Notes: a model not told the origin generated them from the sequence alone. Positions 25,898-34,875 are shown, numbered from the stretch's first letter. The stretch: DNA of 64,000 nt from Aequorivita xiaoshiensis (GCF_022008395.1 NZ_JAIRBB010000001.1:496001-560000); one strand, 5' to 3'. Program-made: numbers and translations.

Positions 25898-26307
25898 TAG
25901 AATTTAATTTTGAAACAGATTTTACATTAGAAAACGAAACTCTTTTAAATGAGTGGATTTCTAAAATTATTGCTTCAGAAGGTTTCGAAGTAGGTGAGGT
26001 TCATTATATATTTTGCGATGATGAATTTCTGCATAAATTAAATGTAGAGTTTTTAAATCACGATACTCTTACCGATGTAATCAGTTTCGATTACAGAATG
26101 GGAAATCAAATCAATGGTGAAATTTTTATTTCTATTGAACGAGTTCAGGATAACGCACAAGATTTTAATAATAGTTTTGAGGAGGAATTACATCGTGTAA
26201 TGATTCACGGAATTCTTCATTTCTGTGGTTATAAAGACAAAACAGATGAAGAGGAAGCTTTAATGCGTAGCAAGGAAAATGAAGCTTTGTCTATTTTAAA
26301 TGGCTAA
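25894..26307 (+). CDS. ybeY: rRNA maturation RNase YbeY
   Basis: A 137-residue zinc-dependent endoribonuclease family member acting on 16S rRNA 3' maturation and ribosome quality control. The core HGILHFCGYKDK (105-116) supplies H105 and H109, but the third ligand position of the classic H-x3-H-x5-H motif is D115 instead of histidine. I believe this is a lineage variant seen in Bacteroidota (recall), not decay, because the rest is intact, including the conserved LNVEFLNHDTLTDVISFDY segment. It is coupled to the upstream DUF4175 gene by a 4-base overlap and precedes mnmG. Confidence 0.92.
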   Translation: MIEFNFETDFTLENETLLNEWISKIIASEGFEVGEVHYIFCDDEFLHKLNVEFLNHDTLTDVISFDYRMGNQINGEIFISIERVQDNAQDFNNSFEEELHRVMIHGILHFCGYKDKTDEEEALMRSKENEALSILNG

Positions 26308-26328
26308 ATGGATGTTTCTTAATCTAAC

Positions 26329-26360
26329 TTGTTTAATGTTAGATTATTATTGTAATTTTG
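26329..26360 (+). promoter_or_regulatory. Promoter of mnmG: TTG, 21-base spacer, TAATTTTG
   Basis: A -33 TTG at 26329-26331 and a -7 box TAATTTTG at 26353-26360 are separated by 21 bases, inside the 17-23 range for Bacteroidota. Transcription would begin near 26366, just upstream of the parS palindrome. This is the best two-element promoter I found in the window. Confidence 0.6.
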
Positions 26361-26387
26361 CACCCCTTTTTTAATAAGAAAACTAAA

Positions 26388-26403
26388 TGTTCCACGTGGA
26401 ACA
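26388..26403. promoter_or_regulatory. parS centromere-like site 1 (perfect 16-base palindrome)
   Basis: TGTTCCACGTGGAACA is a perfect inverted repeat matching the bacterial ParB-binding parS consensus TGTTnCACGTGnAACA. It lies in the mnmG 5' leader, between the promoter and the preferred start codon. parS sites cluster near oriC in most bacteria. A second copy lies after mnmG. Confidence 0.88.
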
Positions 26404-26416
26404 ATTGAAAGAATAT

Positions 26417-28288
26417 ATGTTTGAAAGTGAATATGATGTTATAGTAGTTGGTGCTGGTCATGCAGGTTCAGAAGCCGCGGCCGCAGCTGCTAATTTAGGT
26501 TCTAAAACTCTTTTAGTTACCATGAATTTACAGACCATTGCTCAAATGAGTTGCAATCCTGCTATGGGTGGAATTGCAAAAGGTCAAATAGTTCGTGAAA
26601 TAGATGCCCTTGGAGGTTATAGTGGGATTGTTTCCGACAATTCTGCAATACAGTTTAAGATGCTTAATAAATCTAAAGGACCTGCAATGTGGAGTCCGAG
26701 AGTTCAGAGTGACCGAATGCGTTTTGCTGAAACTTGGAGGTTGATGTTAGAACAAACACCAAATCTAGATTTCTATCAAGAGATGATCTCTGGTATTATA
26801 GTTGAAAATGGAATTGTAAAAGGAGTTAAAACTTCTCTTGGTTTAGAGATTAAAGCCAGATCTGTGGTACTTACAAATGGTACTTTTTTAAATGGTTTAA
26901 TTCATATTGGTGAAAAACAATTTGGAGGAGGACGTGCCGGTGAAAAAGCGTCGACAGGAATTACTAAAGATTTAATTGATTTAGGTTTTGAAGCAGGAAG
27001 AATGAAAACAGGAACACCACCTAGAGTGGATGGTCGATCTTTAGATTTTACCCAAATGATTCCTCAACCGGGCGATGAGGTACCAGAGAAATTTTCATTT
27101 ACCGACTTAACTAAACCTTTAACCAAACAGCGCTCTTGTCATATGAGTCATACAAGTTTGGATGTACATAATATTTTAAGAGAAGGTTTTGATAGGTCTC
27201 CAATGTTTAATGGAGCAATTCAAAGTACGGGTCCACGTTATTGCCCATCAATAGAAGATAAAATTAATCGTTTTGCTGATAAGGATAGACATCAACTTTT
27301 TGTAGAGCCTGAAGGATGGAATACTGTTGAATACTATATCAATGGTTTTTCAACTTCTTTACCCGAGGATATTCAGTTTAAAGCGTTGCGTCAGGTTAAA
27401 GGATTTGAGAATGTAAAATTTTTCCGTCCAGGCTATGCTATTGAATACGATTATTTCCCGCCAACACAATTAAAGCACACGCTAGAAACCAAGATTGTTT
27501 CTGGTTTATTTTTTGCGGGTCAGATAAACGGTACAACGGGATATGAAGAAGCCGCCTCTCAAGGCCTAATGGCTGGAATAAATGCTCACTTAAAAATTAA
27601 GGAAAAAGATCCTTTTATTCTTCAACGTAACGAAGCTTATATTGGGGTTCTAATAGACGACTTAATTACAAAAGGTACAGAAGAACCATATAGAATGTTT
27701 ACTTCACGTGCTGAATATAGAACGTTGTTAAGACAAGATAATGCTGATTTCCGTTTAACGCCTAAATCTTTTGAGATTGGTTTAGCCGACGAAAATCGTA
27801 TGAGAAAGATGGAAGAGAAAAGAGAAAAGTCTAAAGCTTTTGTTCAATTTTTTAAGGAGACAAGTTCCACACCAGAAGAAATAAATCCTATTTTCGAAGA
27901 AAAAAAATCTGCCTTAGTTTCTCAAAGTGATAAGATGTTTAAGTTTTTCTCTCGTCCAGAAATAACAATGGAGGATATGATGCAAATTGATTCGGTGAAA
28001 GAGTTTATTAGAGAAAATGAATTAGATTCTGAAATGATTCAACAAGCAGAAATCCAAGTTAAATATTCAGGGTATATTGCTAAGGAAAAAAATAATGCCG
28101 ATAAATTGAATCGTTTGGAAGGATTAAAAATTCCTGAGTCTTTTGATTATTCTAAATTGAAATCTCTTTCTTATGAAGCAAGAGAAAAACTTACCAAAAT
28201 AAAACCAGCTACCGTTTCACAAGCTTCTAGAATTAGCGGTGTTTCTCCAAACGATGTTTCTGTTTTGTTAGTATATATGGGACGTTAA
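26417..28288 (+). CDS. mnmG: tRNA uridine-5-carboxymethylaminomethyl(34) synthesis enzyme MnmG (GidA)
   Basis: With MnmE, this FAD enzyme builds the cmnm5 modification at wobble U34 of certain tRNAs in the cytosol. The N-terminal dinucleotide-binding motif is VVGAGHAGSEAAAAAANLG, and the family blocks MGGIAKGQIVREIDALGG-like and GYEEAASQGLMAG are intact. From the ATG at 26417 it is 623 residues. An in-frame ATG at 26387 would add ten residues encoded by the parS palindrome, so I prefer the later start, which yields the usual MFESEYDVIVVGAG beginning. The gene is flanked by parS sites on both sides. Confidence 0.95.
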   Translation: MFESEYDVIVVGAGHAGSEAAAAAANLGSKTLLVTMNLQTIAQMSCNPAMGGIAKGQIVREIDALGGYSGIVSDNSAIQFKMLNKSKGPAMWSPRVQSDRMRFAETWRLMLEQTPNLDFYQEMISGIIVENGIVKGVKTSLGLEIKARSVVLTNGTFLNGLIHIGEKQFGGGRAGEKASTGITKDLIDLGFEAGRMKTGTPPRVDGRSLDFTQMIPQPGDEVPEKFSFTDLTKPLTKQRSCHMSHTSLDVHNILREGFDRSPMFNGAIQSTGPRYCPSIEDKINRFADKDRHQLFVEPEGWNTVEYYINGFSTSLPEDIQFKALRQVKGFENVKFFRPGYAIEYDYFPPTQLKHTLETKIVSGLFFAGQINGTTGYEEAASQGLMAGINAHLKIKEKDPFILQRNEAYIGVLIDDLITKGTEEPYRMFTSRAEYRTLLRQDNADFRLTPKSFEIGLADENRMRKMEEKREKSKAFVQFFKETSSTPEEINPIFEEKKSALVSQSDKMFKFFSRPEITMEDMMQIDSVKEFIRENELDSEMIQQAEIQVKYSGYIAKEKNNADKLNRLEGLKIPESFDYSKLKSLSYEAREKLTKIKPATVSQASRISGVSPNDVSVLLVYMGR

Positions 28289-28294
28289 CAATAT

Positions 28295-28310
28295 TGTTTC
28301 ACGTGGAACA
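28295..28310. promoter_or_regulatory. parS centromere-like site 2
   Basis: TGTTTCACGTGGAACA has the CACGTG core and both AAC/GTT arms, with a single asymmetric position in the palindrome. It starts 7 bases after the mnmG stop, so it could not be there for coding reasons. It is 1.9 kb from parS site 1. Confidence 0.88.
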
Positions 28311-28344
28311 ATAATTTCTTATTCAATATTTAATTCGCTTTTGA

Positions 28345-29190
28345 TTGGAAACTAATTCTAACATACACTTATCGGTAAAGGATTATATGGTCTCAGGAGA
28401 AACCTTTAATTTGGTATATAATGAAGAATTAGACTTCTTAAAAACTGTACCACAACCTAAGGAGGAAGATCTTTATAAATATTATGAAAGCGAAGATTAC
28501 ATTTCTCACACCGATGAGAAAAGAGGAGTGTTTTCATTCCTATATCAAACTGTAAAAAAGTGGTCGTTAAAAAATAAGACAAATTTAATTTTCAAGGAAA
28601 ATTATGGCGTTGGTTCACTATTGGATGTAGGAGCTGGAACTGGAGACTTTTTGATTGCAGCTAAAAATAACGGTTGGAAAGTTGCCGGAGTCGAACCAAA
28701 TAAAAATGCTCTTAAGTTAGCTTTTGAAAAAGGAATCGAATTAGAATCTAATTTGGATAAATTTGTCGGAAATCAATTTGATGTCGTTACCCTATGGCAC
28801 GTTTTGGAACATATTCCTAATTTGGAGGAAACAGTTATGAAATTATCTAAGTTGGTAAAACCTAATGGGAATTTAATAATTGCCGTTCCAAATTTTAAAA
28901 GTTACGACGCCAATTATTATAAAGAATATTGGGCTGCTTATGATGTGCCTCGCCACCTATGGCATTTTTCAAAAACTTCAATTGAAAAACTATTTGCTAA
29001 TGAGTTTACGCTTGATAAAATTAAACCGATGATATTCGATTCATTTTATGTGAGTCTACTTTCGGAAAAATATAAAACAGGAAATAAATTTTCATTAAAA
29101 GCTTTTTGGATAGGTCTTAAGTCAAATTTAAGTGCTAAACAATCCAAAGAATACTCTTCGCACATTTATTGCTTCAAAAAAGCAAAATAA
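28345..29190 (+). CDS. Class I SAM-dependent methyltransferase
   Basis: A 281-residue protein with a Bacteroidota-type N-terminal zinc-less domain (residues 1-80) and a Rossmann methyltransferase domain. Motif I is LLDVGAGTGDF (92-102) and the acidic loop V-x-x-V-E-P follows near 117; the post-motif LWHVLEHIPN is also typical (methyltransferase type 11/23). The start is TTG at 28345. The substrate is unknown. It lies just after parS site 2 and shares no evident operon with holB, which is convergent. Confidence 0.85.
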   Translation: METNSNIHLSVKDYMVSGETFNLVYNEELDFLKTVPQPKEEDLYKYYESEDYISHTDEKRGVFSFLYQTVKKWSLKNKTNLIFKENYGVGSLLDVGAGTGDFLIAAKNNGWKVAGVEPNKNALKLAFEKGIELESNLDKFVGNQFDVVTLWHVLEHIPNLEETVMKLSKLVKPNGNLIIAVPNFKSYDANYYKEYWAAYDVPRHLWHFSKTSIEKLFANEFTLDKIKPMIFDSFYVSLLSEKYKTGNKFSLKAFWIGLKSNLSAKQSKEYSSHIYCFKKAK

Positions 29191-29323
29191 GCGCATTTAA
29201 GACGTTTTTAAGTCACCTCCGGTGTATCCCTTTAAATTTTTTTGTTTCTTCGTTATAAGCAACTTAACAAAGTCTTTTTTAATAAGAAATATCAATTAAA
29301 ATTAAATTTTTAATAAAAGATAT

Positions 29324-30478
29324 TTATACATGCTCAGAGCGGTGGATTAGACGGGTTAATTTTATAGAAAGGTCGGTGAAGATAATTTTTGCATTTCCAT
29401 TTCGCTCAATATGATATGAAGCATCTTCAAGGGCAGAATTAATTTCAAAAATATTGTTCTGATGAACAAAGGGAGCAAATTTTGGAAGCGAAAAAGTTTT
29501 GTCTTTCGCTTCAAAAAATAAAAGTGATTCGGCTTTGTAATTTTTTAGAAGAGCTTGTCTAAATACTTCATTGCAATACATTAAGAATTTCTTTTGTGTT
29601 TCACGTCCTTGTCCAGCAAGTTCATCACTCCAAGATAATAAGGTGTTTATAGCACCCTTGTTTCCTTTAGCTCTAAATGCAGTTCTAACCCAAGTGATAA
29701 ACCATTTTTCAAAAATCTCGTCTTCCCCAGTTTCATCTAGCAGCTGTAAAGCTCTGTTGTAATCTCCTTGGGCTTTACGTGCAGTATTTTGTGCTAAAGA
29801 TTCAGAAATATTTTGAGTTAGAATTAATTCTTTAGAAATATCGGCTTCAGAAAGAAGGGGAAAGGAAAGCTTTTGACAACGAGATCTAATAGTCGTTATA
29901 ATTTGTTCCTCTTGTTCGGTTAGTAGGAGAAGAACAGTGTTATCTGAAGGTTCTTCAACTAGTTTCAAAATTTTATTGGCGCATTCGACATTCATATTTT
30001 CAGCCATCCAAATAATCATCACTTTATAACCACCTTGAAAGGATTTTAAAGAGAGTTTTTTCGCGATATTTTCTGCTTCGAACTTACTAATATTACCTTG
30101 TTTTTTTTCAATACCAATGTGTTGTAACCACTCAAAAAGTGAGGCGTAAGGGTTGTTTAATACAAATTTTCGCCATTCGTCTGAGTAATTGTCTGAAATT
30201 GCATTCTTTTTAGCAATATCACTGGTGTTTACTGGATATACAAAATGTAAATCTGGATGCGATAATTTGGAAACTTTGCTTTTACAAGCAATATACTCTG
30301 GACTTCCTTCTTCGTAATTAATACACAGCAATTCTGCAGCGTAAGCAATTGCCATAGGGAGTAATCCGCTTCCGTTTACACCTTCAAATAATTGTGCGTG
30401 TGGAATGCGACCATTTTCAATGGTTTTTATAAGATGCGACTTTAAGTGCTTTTGTCCTACTACTTCTGAAAAATCCAT
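29324..30478 (-). CDS. holB: DNA polymerase III subunit delta'
   Basis: The clamp-loader delta' subunit, about 384 residues. The N-terminus MDFSEVVGQKHLKSHLIKTI and the segment IPHAQLFEGVNGSG match the AAA+ clamp-loader family. The Walker-A-like loop lacks the usual lysine (GVNGSGLLP), as expected for the non-ATPase delta' subunit. The sensor-1-like region IITTIRSRCQ is present. I start at ATG 30478; a TTG two codons upstream overlaps a TAGATTTG box. It is convergent with the methyltransferase gene and divergent from pgk. Confidence 0.92.
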   Translation of the reverse strand: MDFSEVVGQKHLKSHLIKTIENGRIPHAQLFEGVNGSGLLPMAIAYAAELLCINYEEGSPEYIACKSKVSKLSHPDLHFVYPVNTSDIAKKNAISDNYSDEWRKFVLNNPYASLFEWLQHIGIEKKQGNISKFEAENIAKKLSLKSFQGGYKVMIIWMAENMNVECANKILKLVEEPSDNTVLLLLTEQEEQIITTIRSRCQKLSFPLLSEADISKELILTQNISESLAQNTARKAQGDYNRALQLLDETGEDEIFEKWFITWVRTAFRAKGNKGAINTLLSWSDELAGQGRETQKKFLMYCNEVFRQALLKNYKAESLLFFEAKDKTFSLPKFAPFVHQNNIFEINSALEDASYHIERNGNAKIIFTDLSIKLTRLIHRSEHV

Positions 30479-30481
30479 TCG

Positions 30482-30489
30482 CAAATCTA
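30482..30489 (-). promoter_or_regulatory. Candidate -7 box overlapping the holB start
   Basis: On the minus strand TAGATTTG fits TAnnTTTG, but it lies only 3 bases from the chosen ATG, which would make the transcript nearly leaderless. It may be chance. Confidence 0.25.
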
Positions 30490-30591
30490 ATCAATTTTAC
30501 GGTTTTTTCTCATTTTGAAGTTTTAGCTAGCGGTATTTCATACAAATAGGAAAATGAAAGTGTTTCGTTCTGTATAAATCTTCTAAAAAGG

Positions 30592-30599
30592 TATATTTG
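30592..30599 (+). promoter_or_regulatory. Candidate -7 promoter box for pgk
   Basis: TATATTTG is a perfect TAnnTTTG box 18 bases before the ATG at 30618. It overlaps an in-frame TTG at 30597, which is therefore unlikely to be the start. Confidence 0.5.
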
Positions 30600-30617
30600 C
30601 AAATCAAAATTCAGCTT

Positions 30618-31802
30618 ATGAAAACTGTAAACGATATTAATTTTAAAGGAAAAAAGGCATTAATTCGAGTTGACTACAACGTACCACTCGACGAAAACTT
30701 CAATGTTACAGATACCACACGTATTCGTGCATCAAAACCTACTATTTTAAAAATATTGGAAGATGGTGGAAGTTGTATTTTAATGTCTCACTTAGGAAGA
30801 CCAAAAAATAGAGAAGAGGAGTTTTCCCTAAAACATATCGTAAAAACCTTGTCTGAAATTCTAGGAGTTCAGGCCCAATTTGTTGATGATTGTATAGGAC
30901 CAAAAGCTGAGGAAGCGGTTAATACCTGTAAATCTGGCGAAATTATCTTGCTAGAAAACCTTAGATATTATGAAGAGGAAACTAAAGGCGATCGCGAGTT
31001 TGCTGAAAAGCTTTCTAGGCTTGGCGATGTATATGTAAATGATGCCTTTGGAACTGCACATCGCGCTCATGCTTCAACAGCCGTAATTGCAGATTTTTTC
31101 CCTGAAAATAAATGTTTTGGGCTACTACTTGCTTCCGAAGTTAAAAACGTGAAAAAAGTATTGGAAACAAATGTAAAACCAGTTTTAGCCGTTATTGGTG
31201 GCGCTAAGGTTTCTTCCAAAATAACGGTTATTGAAAACATATTAGATAAAATCGACCATTTGATTATAGGTGGAGGTATGGCTTTTACCTTTATAAAAGC
31301 ACAGGGTGGAAAAATTGGAAGCTCTTTAGTAGAAGAAGACAAGCAAGACCTTGCTCTTGAAATTTTAGAAATGGCAAAAAGTAAATCGGTACGAGTGCAT
31401 TTACCTGTAGATGCTGTAATTGCCGATAGTTTTTCTGAATTTGCCAATACTAAAATTGAAGACGTAAACAATATTCCTGATGGCTGGATGGGATTAGACG
31501 TTGGTCCTAAAACCAATGAGTTGTTTGGTAATGTAATTTCAGAATCAAAAACGATATTGTGGAATGGTCCTGTAGGAGTTTTTGAAATGGAAAAATTTGA
31601 AGAAGGAACTAAATCCTTAGGCTATAACATTGCTAAAGCTACACAAGACGGTGCATTTTCATTAGTTGGAGGAGGTGATTCTGTTGCTGCAGTTCACAAA
31701 TTTAACTTAAGTGATAAGGTAAGTTATGTTTCTACAGGAGGTGGAGCAATGTTAGAAATGCTTGAAGGTAAAAGTTTACCAGGTATTAAGGCTTTAATGT
31801 AG
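30618..31802 (+). CDS. pgk: Phosphoglycerate kinase
   Basis: A glycolytic enzyme transferring phosphate between 1,3-bisphosphoglycerate and ADP in the cytosol. From ATG 30618 it is 394 residues and begins [20 protein letters not shown], the family's first block RVDYNVPL; the substrate-site SHLGRP and the nucleotide-site GGGDSVAA near the C-terminus are present. It is monocistronic, between divergent holB and the lytic transglycosylase gene. Confidence 0.97.
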   Translation: MKTVNDINFKGKKALIRVDYNVPLDENFNVTDTTRIRASKPTILKILEDGGSCILMSHLGRPKNREEEFSLKHIVKTLSEILGVQAQFVDDCIGPKAEEAVNTCKSGEIILLENLRYYEEETKGDREFAEKLSRLGDVYVNDAFGTAHRAHASTAVIADFFPENKCFGLLLASEVKNVKKVLETNVKPVLAVIGGAKVSSKITVIENILDKIDHLIIGGGMAFTFIKAQGGKIGSSLVEEDKQDLALEILEMAKSKSVRVHLPVDAVIADSFSEFANTKIEDVNNIPDGWMGLDVGPKTNELFGNVISESKTILWNGPVGVFEMEKFEEGTKSLGYNIAKATQDGAFSLVGGGDSVAAVHKFNLSDKVSYVSTGGGAMLEMLEGKSLPGIKALM

Positions 31803-31981
31803 AAACGTTAAATATCAATTGCTTAGTGGCTCGAAACCCTAAAATTGCATAATTTCGCAAAAACGTTATTTTTTAAATAATTAAATGGCATATTTTGCGT
31901 TATCTATACTTGAGTATTGATAAACAATTCTGCTAAAAATTAATCAGGCATATTTGCCGAAATTATTATTGTACCAAGCTA

Positions 31982-33547
31982 ATGAAAGTTAATAAAATCC
32001 TTCCACTTATGTTGATGCTATTCTTTAGTATGAGTTATGCACAACAAGGAAAGAAACAGAGCGAAAGTATTGATACTAAAAAAATCAAAGTTGTTGACTC
32101 TATTAAAGTCACTAAAATTTCTAGTGATTTACCAACCACAATTGTTGCTACAGGAGTAAAAGATAGTATTGTTTACAATCTGAAAGATATGGCATTGGCC
32201 AGAAAAAAGGATAGTTTGTGGCTTAAGGAGCTTTACAAGTCCGATCTTTTTGATGATATTTATAATAGCATTGTAAACCAAGAGTACGAGCCTGTTGAAT
32301 ACGAAGAACTTCCTACTGAAGTTTTAAAACAGCGTTTAAAAGAACTAGATGCTCGCACACCTTTTAATGTTGAGTACAATCCTTCGTTAGAAAGTGTAAT
32401 TAAGCAATACCTCAAAAACAGACGTCGCGGAATTGAGCGATTAATGGGTTTAAGTGAGTACTACTTCCCACTGTTTGAACAGGAATTAGACAAGCACAAT
32501 CTTCCATTAGAATTAAAATATTTAGCAATTGTTGAATCTGCGCTTAATCCATCGGCTAAGTCTAGGGTTGGAGCAACTGGCTTATGGCAGTTTATGTATC
32601 CTACAGGTAAGATGTTTGGATTGGATGTAAATTCATATGTTGATGAGCGTTCAGACCCTATTCGTTCTACCGAGGCAGCTTGTAAATACCTAAAAAGCTT
32701 AAATAACAGTTTTAACGATTGGGATTTGGCCCTTGCAGCTTACAATTCAGGACCTGGGAATGTATCAAAAGCAATCCGTCGTTCTGGCGGAAAAACAAAC
32801 TATTGGGATTTACGTAGCTTTCTTCCACGTGAAACAGCGGGATATGTGCCTGCTTTCTTAGCGACAATGTACATCTTTGAATATGCCGAAGAACACGGAT
32901 TTAAAAAGCAAGCAGCGAGGATACCATACGTAGCTACAGATACAATAAGAGTTAAGCAACAAATTACATTAGATCAAGTTTCAAAACTCACAAACCTAGA
33001 TATAGAAGAATTAGAGTTTTTAAATCCTGCGTATAAATTGGGGATTATTCCTGTAGTTAAAGGAGAAAACTATACCCTTAGATTGCCATTAACATCAGTT
33101 GGTACGTTTGTAAACAATGAAGATGCTATTTATGCACATCTTAATAAAGAACAGGAAAATGTAGAAGAAAAGGCCCCAGAAATGTACGATCAACCTAAAA
33201 AGGTTCGGTATCGCGTACGAAGAGGAGATTTCTTAGGTAAAATTGCCCAACGATATGGTGTTAGAGTTAGCCAAATTAAGAATTGGAATGGGATGCGAAG
33301 CAACAACTTGAAAGTAGGTCAGAATTTAATTATTTATCCTAAAAAGAATCCTAGAGACATAGCGAGTAATACTTCTGCAAAAAGAACTAACACTGCCGAA
33401 AAAATTTACACAGTGAGAAGTGGCGACTCATTATGGACTATTTCTCAAAAATTTCCTGGTGTTTCAGTACAGAACCTTAAAAAATGGAACGATATTCGTG
33501 GTAATAATATAAAGCCCGGAACTAAACTTAAAATTTATAAAGGATAG
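31982..33547 (+). CDS. mltD: Membrane-bound lytic murein transglycosylase D with two LysM domains
   Basis: A periplasmic enzyme that cleaves peptidoglycan glycan strands, making 1,6-anhydro products. A signal peptide (1-20, ending SYAQQ) is followed by a GH23 domain (about 135-300) with catalytic E185 in AIVESALNP and the GLWQFM and AAYNSGPGNV blocks. Two LysM peptidoglycan-binding domains lie at about 409-455 and 474-521. Here the protein lacks a lipobox and ends with the second LysM. The conserved LPRET codons happen to carry a third parS-like sequence. A DUF4837 lipoprotein gene follows 20 bases later. Confidence 0.93.
   Translation: MKVNKILPLMLMLFFSMSYAQQGKKQSESIDTKKIKVVDSIKVTKISSDLPTTIVATGVKDSIVYNLKDMALARKKDSLWLKELYKSDLFDDIYNSIVNQEYEPVEYEELPTEVLKQRLKELDARTPFNVEYNPSLESVIKQYLKNRRRGIERLMGLSEYYFPLFEQELDKHNLPLELKYLAIVESALNPSAKSRVGATGLWQFMYPTGKMFGLDVNSYVDERSDPIRSTEAACKYLKSLNNSFNDWDLALAAYNSGPGNVSKAIRRSGGKTNYWDLRSFLPRETAGYVPAFLATMYIFEYAEEHGFKKQAARIPYVATDTIRVKQQITLDQVSKLTNLDIEELEFLNPAYKLGIIPVVKGENYTLRLPLTSVGTFVNNEDAIYAHLNKEQENVEEKAPEMYDQPKKVRYRVRRGDFLGKIAQRYGVRVSQIKNWNGMRSNNLKVGQNLIIYPKKNPRDIASNTSAKRTNTAEKIYTVRSGDSLWTISQKFPGVSVQNLKKWNDIRGNNIKPGTKLKIYKG
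32821..32836. promoter_or_regulatory. Possible parS site 3 inside mltD
   Basis: TCTTCCACGTGAAACA differs at one position from the B. subtilis-type consensus TGTTCCACGTGAAACA. It encodes the conserved LPRET residues, so chance from coding constraint is possible. Confidence 0.45.
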
Positions 33548-33567
33548 TTCCCTAAAATATCCTTTTA

Positions 33568-34545
33568 ATGAGATCAACATTCGTATTACTGCTTTCGTTT
33601 TTACTTGTATTTACCTCTTGTTCCGACAATGGAAAGAAAGACAAATCCCTTGTTCCTGATTCAGTTGGGAATATAAATTCTCTTCAGGTTATAACTCCTA
33701 ACGACTTGTGGAATGGTGCAACAGGGGAGGCAATTCGCAAACATTTTGCTGCTCCTGCAGATGGCCTACCTCAAGATGAACCATTGTTTTCAATGAATCA
33801 ACTACAGCCTGAAATATTTACTGGTTTTGCACGTAGTAACAGGCTTTTTCTTTATGTTACCTTAGGACGTGAGGATAAGGTTACACTTGCTACTAATGAA
33901 TATGCCAAGCCGCAAACCGGAGCTATAATAAAGGCTACTTCAGAGGAAAAATTGATAGAGCTTATCAATAAAAACGCCGATAAGATTATCGAATCTTTTT
34001 ATAAGTCTGAAATAAAAGAACGTCAAAGAAGAACCTCAATTTCTTTACTTAAATTAGACACTTTAAAGAGTTTGATGGGGGTTAGTTTAAAGGTTCCTAC
34101 GGCATATCGCATTGCAAAAGCAACAGATGAGTTTTTCTGGCTTCGCAAAGATTTAAAAGATGGAACTACCAATATATTAGTCTATCCTGTACCGATGGAT
34201 ATGATTAAAAGTGATAGTACAGCTGTAGGTGATATTATAAACATTCGAGATTCTATAGGAAGTAAATTATTACCAGTTGAAGACGATAGCGCTTTCATTA
34301 CTGAAGATGCTTACGCTCCATATTTGTTTAAAACGACTATTGACGGCAAATTTGCCTATGAGACCAAGGGAACTTGGGAGGTGAAAGATGCTTGGATGGG
34401 CGGACCATTTATTAATTATGCGGTTAAAGATGAAAAAAATAATCGCTATTTAATATTAGAAGGTTTTACCTATGCGCCGCGAGCATCTAAGAGGGATCTA
34501 CAATTTGAGCTAGAATCTATTTTAAATTCGGCTAAGTTTGAGTAA
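33568..34545 (+). CDS. DUF4837 family lipoprotein
   Basis: A 325-residue predicted lipoprotein with lipobox VFTSC (Cys18) followed by SDNGKKD. It matches the DUF4837 family found after the lytic transglycosylase gene in Bacteroidota. The body has the recurrent EFFWLRKDLKDGTTNILVYP and GRLFLYVTLG-like segments (I see NRLFLYVTLGRED near residue 91). It starts 20 bases after mltD and ends before a terminator, so the two probably form an operon and may act together at the cell wall. The function is unknown. Confidence 0.87.
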   Translation: MRSTFVLLLSFLLVFTSCSDNGKKDKSLVPDSVGNINSLQVITPNDLWNGATGEAIRKHFAAPADGLPQDEPLFSMNQLQPEIFTGFARSNRLFLYVTLGREDKVTLATNEYAKPQTGAIIKATSEEKLIELINKNADKIIESFYKSEIKERQRRTSISLLKLDTLKSLMGVSLKVPTAYRIAKATDEFFWLRKDLKDGTTNILVYPVPMDMIKSDSTAVGDIINIRDSIGSKLLPVEDDSAFITEDAYAPYLFKTTIDGKFAYETKGTWEVKDAWMGGPFINYAVKDEKNNRYLILEGFTYAPRASKRDLQFELESILNSAKFE

Positions 34546-34593
34546 ATATTAAAACCCTTGCTGTATTAAGACAGCTAGAAGAGCATAAATACA

Positions 34594-34630
34594 AAAAGAG
34601 CCTTTCAATTTATAACTGAAAGGCTCTTTT
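34594..34630. terminator. Bidirectional terminator between DUF4837 and tatA genes
   Basis: AAAAGAGCCTTTCA (34594-34607) pairs perfectly with TGAAAGGCTCTTTT (34617-34630) around a 9-base loop. The A and T flanks allow termination on both strands, fitting the convergent genes on either side. Confidence 0.9.
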
Positions 34631-34651
34631 AATTAAATATAATAACGAAAG

Positions 34652-34846
34652 TTATTTGGTCTCGTCAATTTTTTTCTCTGGAGTTTCGTCTTCTTTGGAA
34701 GCGTCTTTAAATTCTTTAAGACCACTACCCAAACCGCGCATAAGCTCTGGGATTTTCTTTCCTCCAAAAAGCAGTAGTACAATCACAACAATCAATACAA
34801 TCTGCCAAGGCCCTATAGCGATAAAAGGTAAAAATAAACTAGTCAT
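34652..34846 (-). CDS. tatA: Sec-independent protein translocase subunit TatA/TatE
   Basis: A 64-residue inner-membrane subunit of the twin-arginine translocase that moves folded proteins. A transmembrane helix (about 10-27) is followed by [20 protein letters not shown], the FG hinge plus amphipathic helix characteristic of TatA, and an acidic tail. The TatC gene is not adjacent, as is common in Bacteroidota. A TACCTTTG box precedes it on the minus strand. Confidence 0.93.
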   Translation of the reverse strand: MTSLFLPFIAIGPWQIVLIVVIVLLLFGGKKIPELMRGLGSGLKEFKDASKEDETPEKKIDETK

Positions 34847-34867
34847 AATTCATAGATTTTAGTTTGG

Positions 34868-34875
34868 CAAAGGTA
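34868..34875 (-). promoter_or_regulatory. Candidate -7 promoter box for tatA
   Basis: On the minus strand TACCTTTG is 21 bases upstream of the tatA ATG; a good TAnnTTTG match without a clear -33 TTG. Confidence 0.5.
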
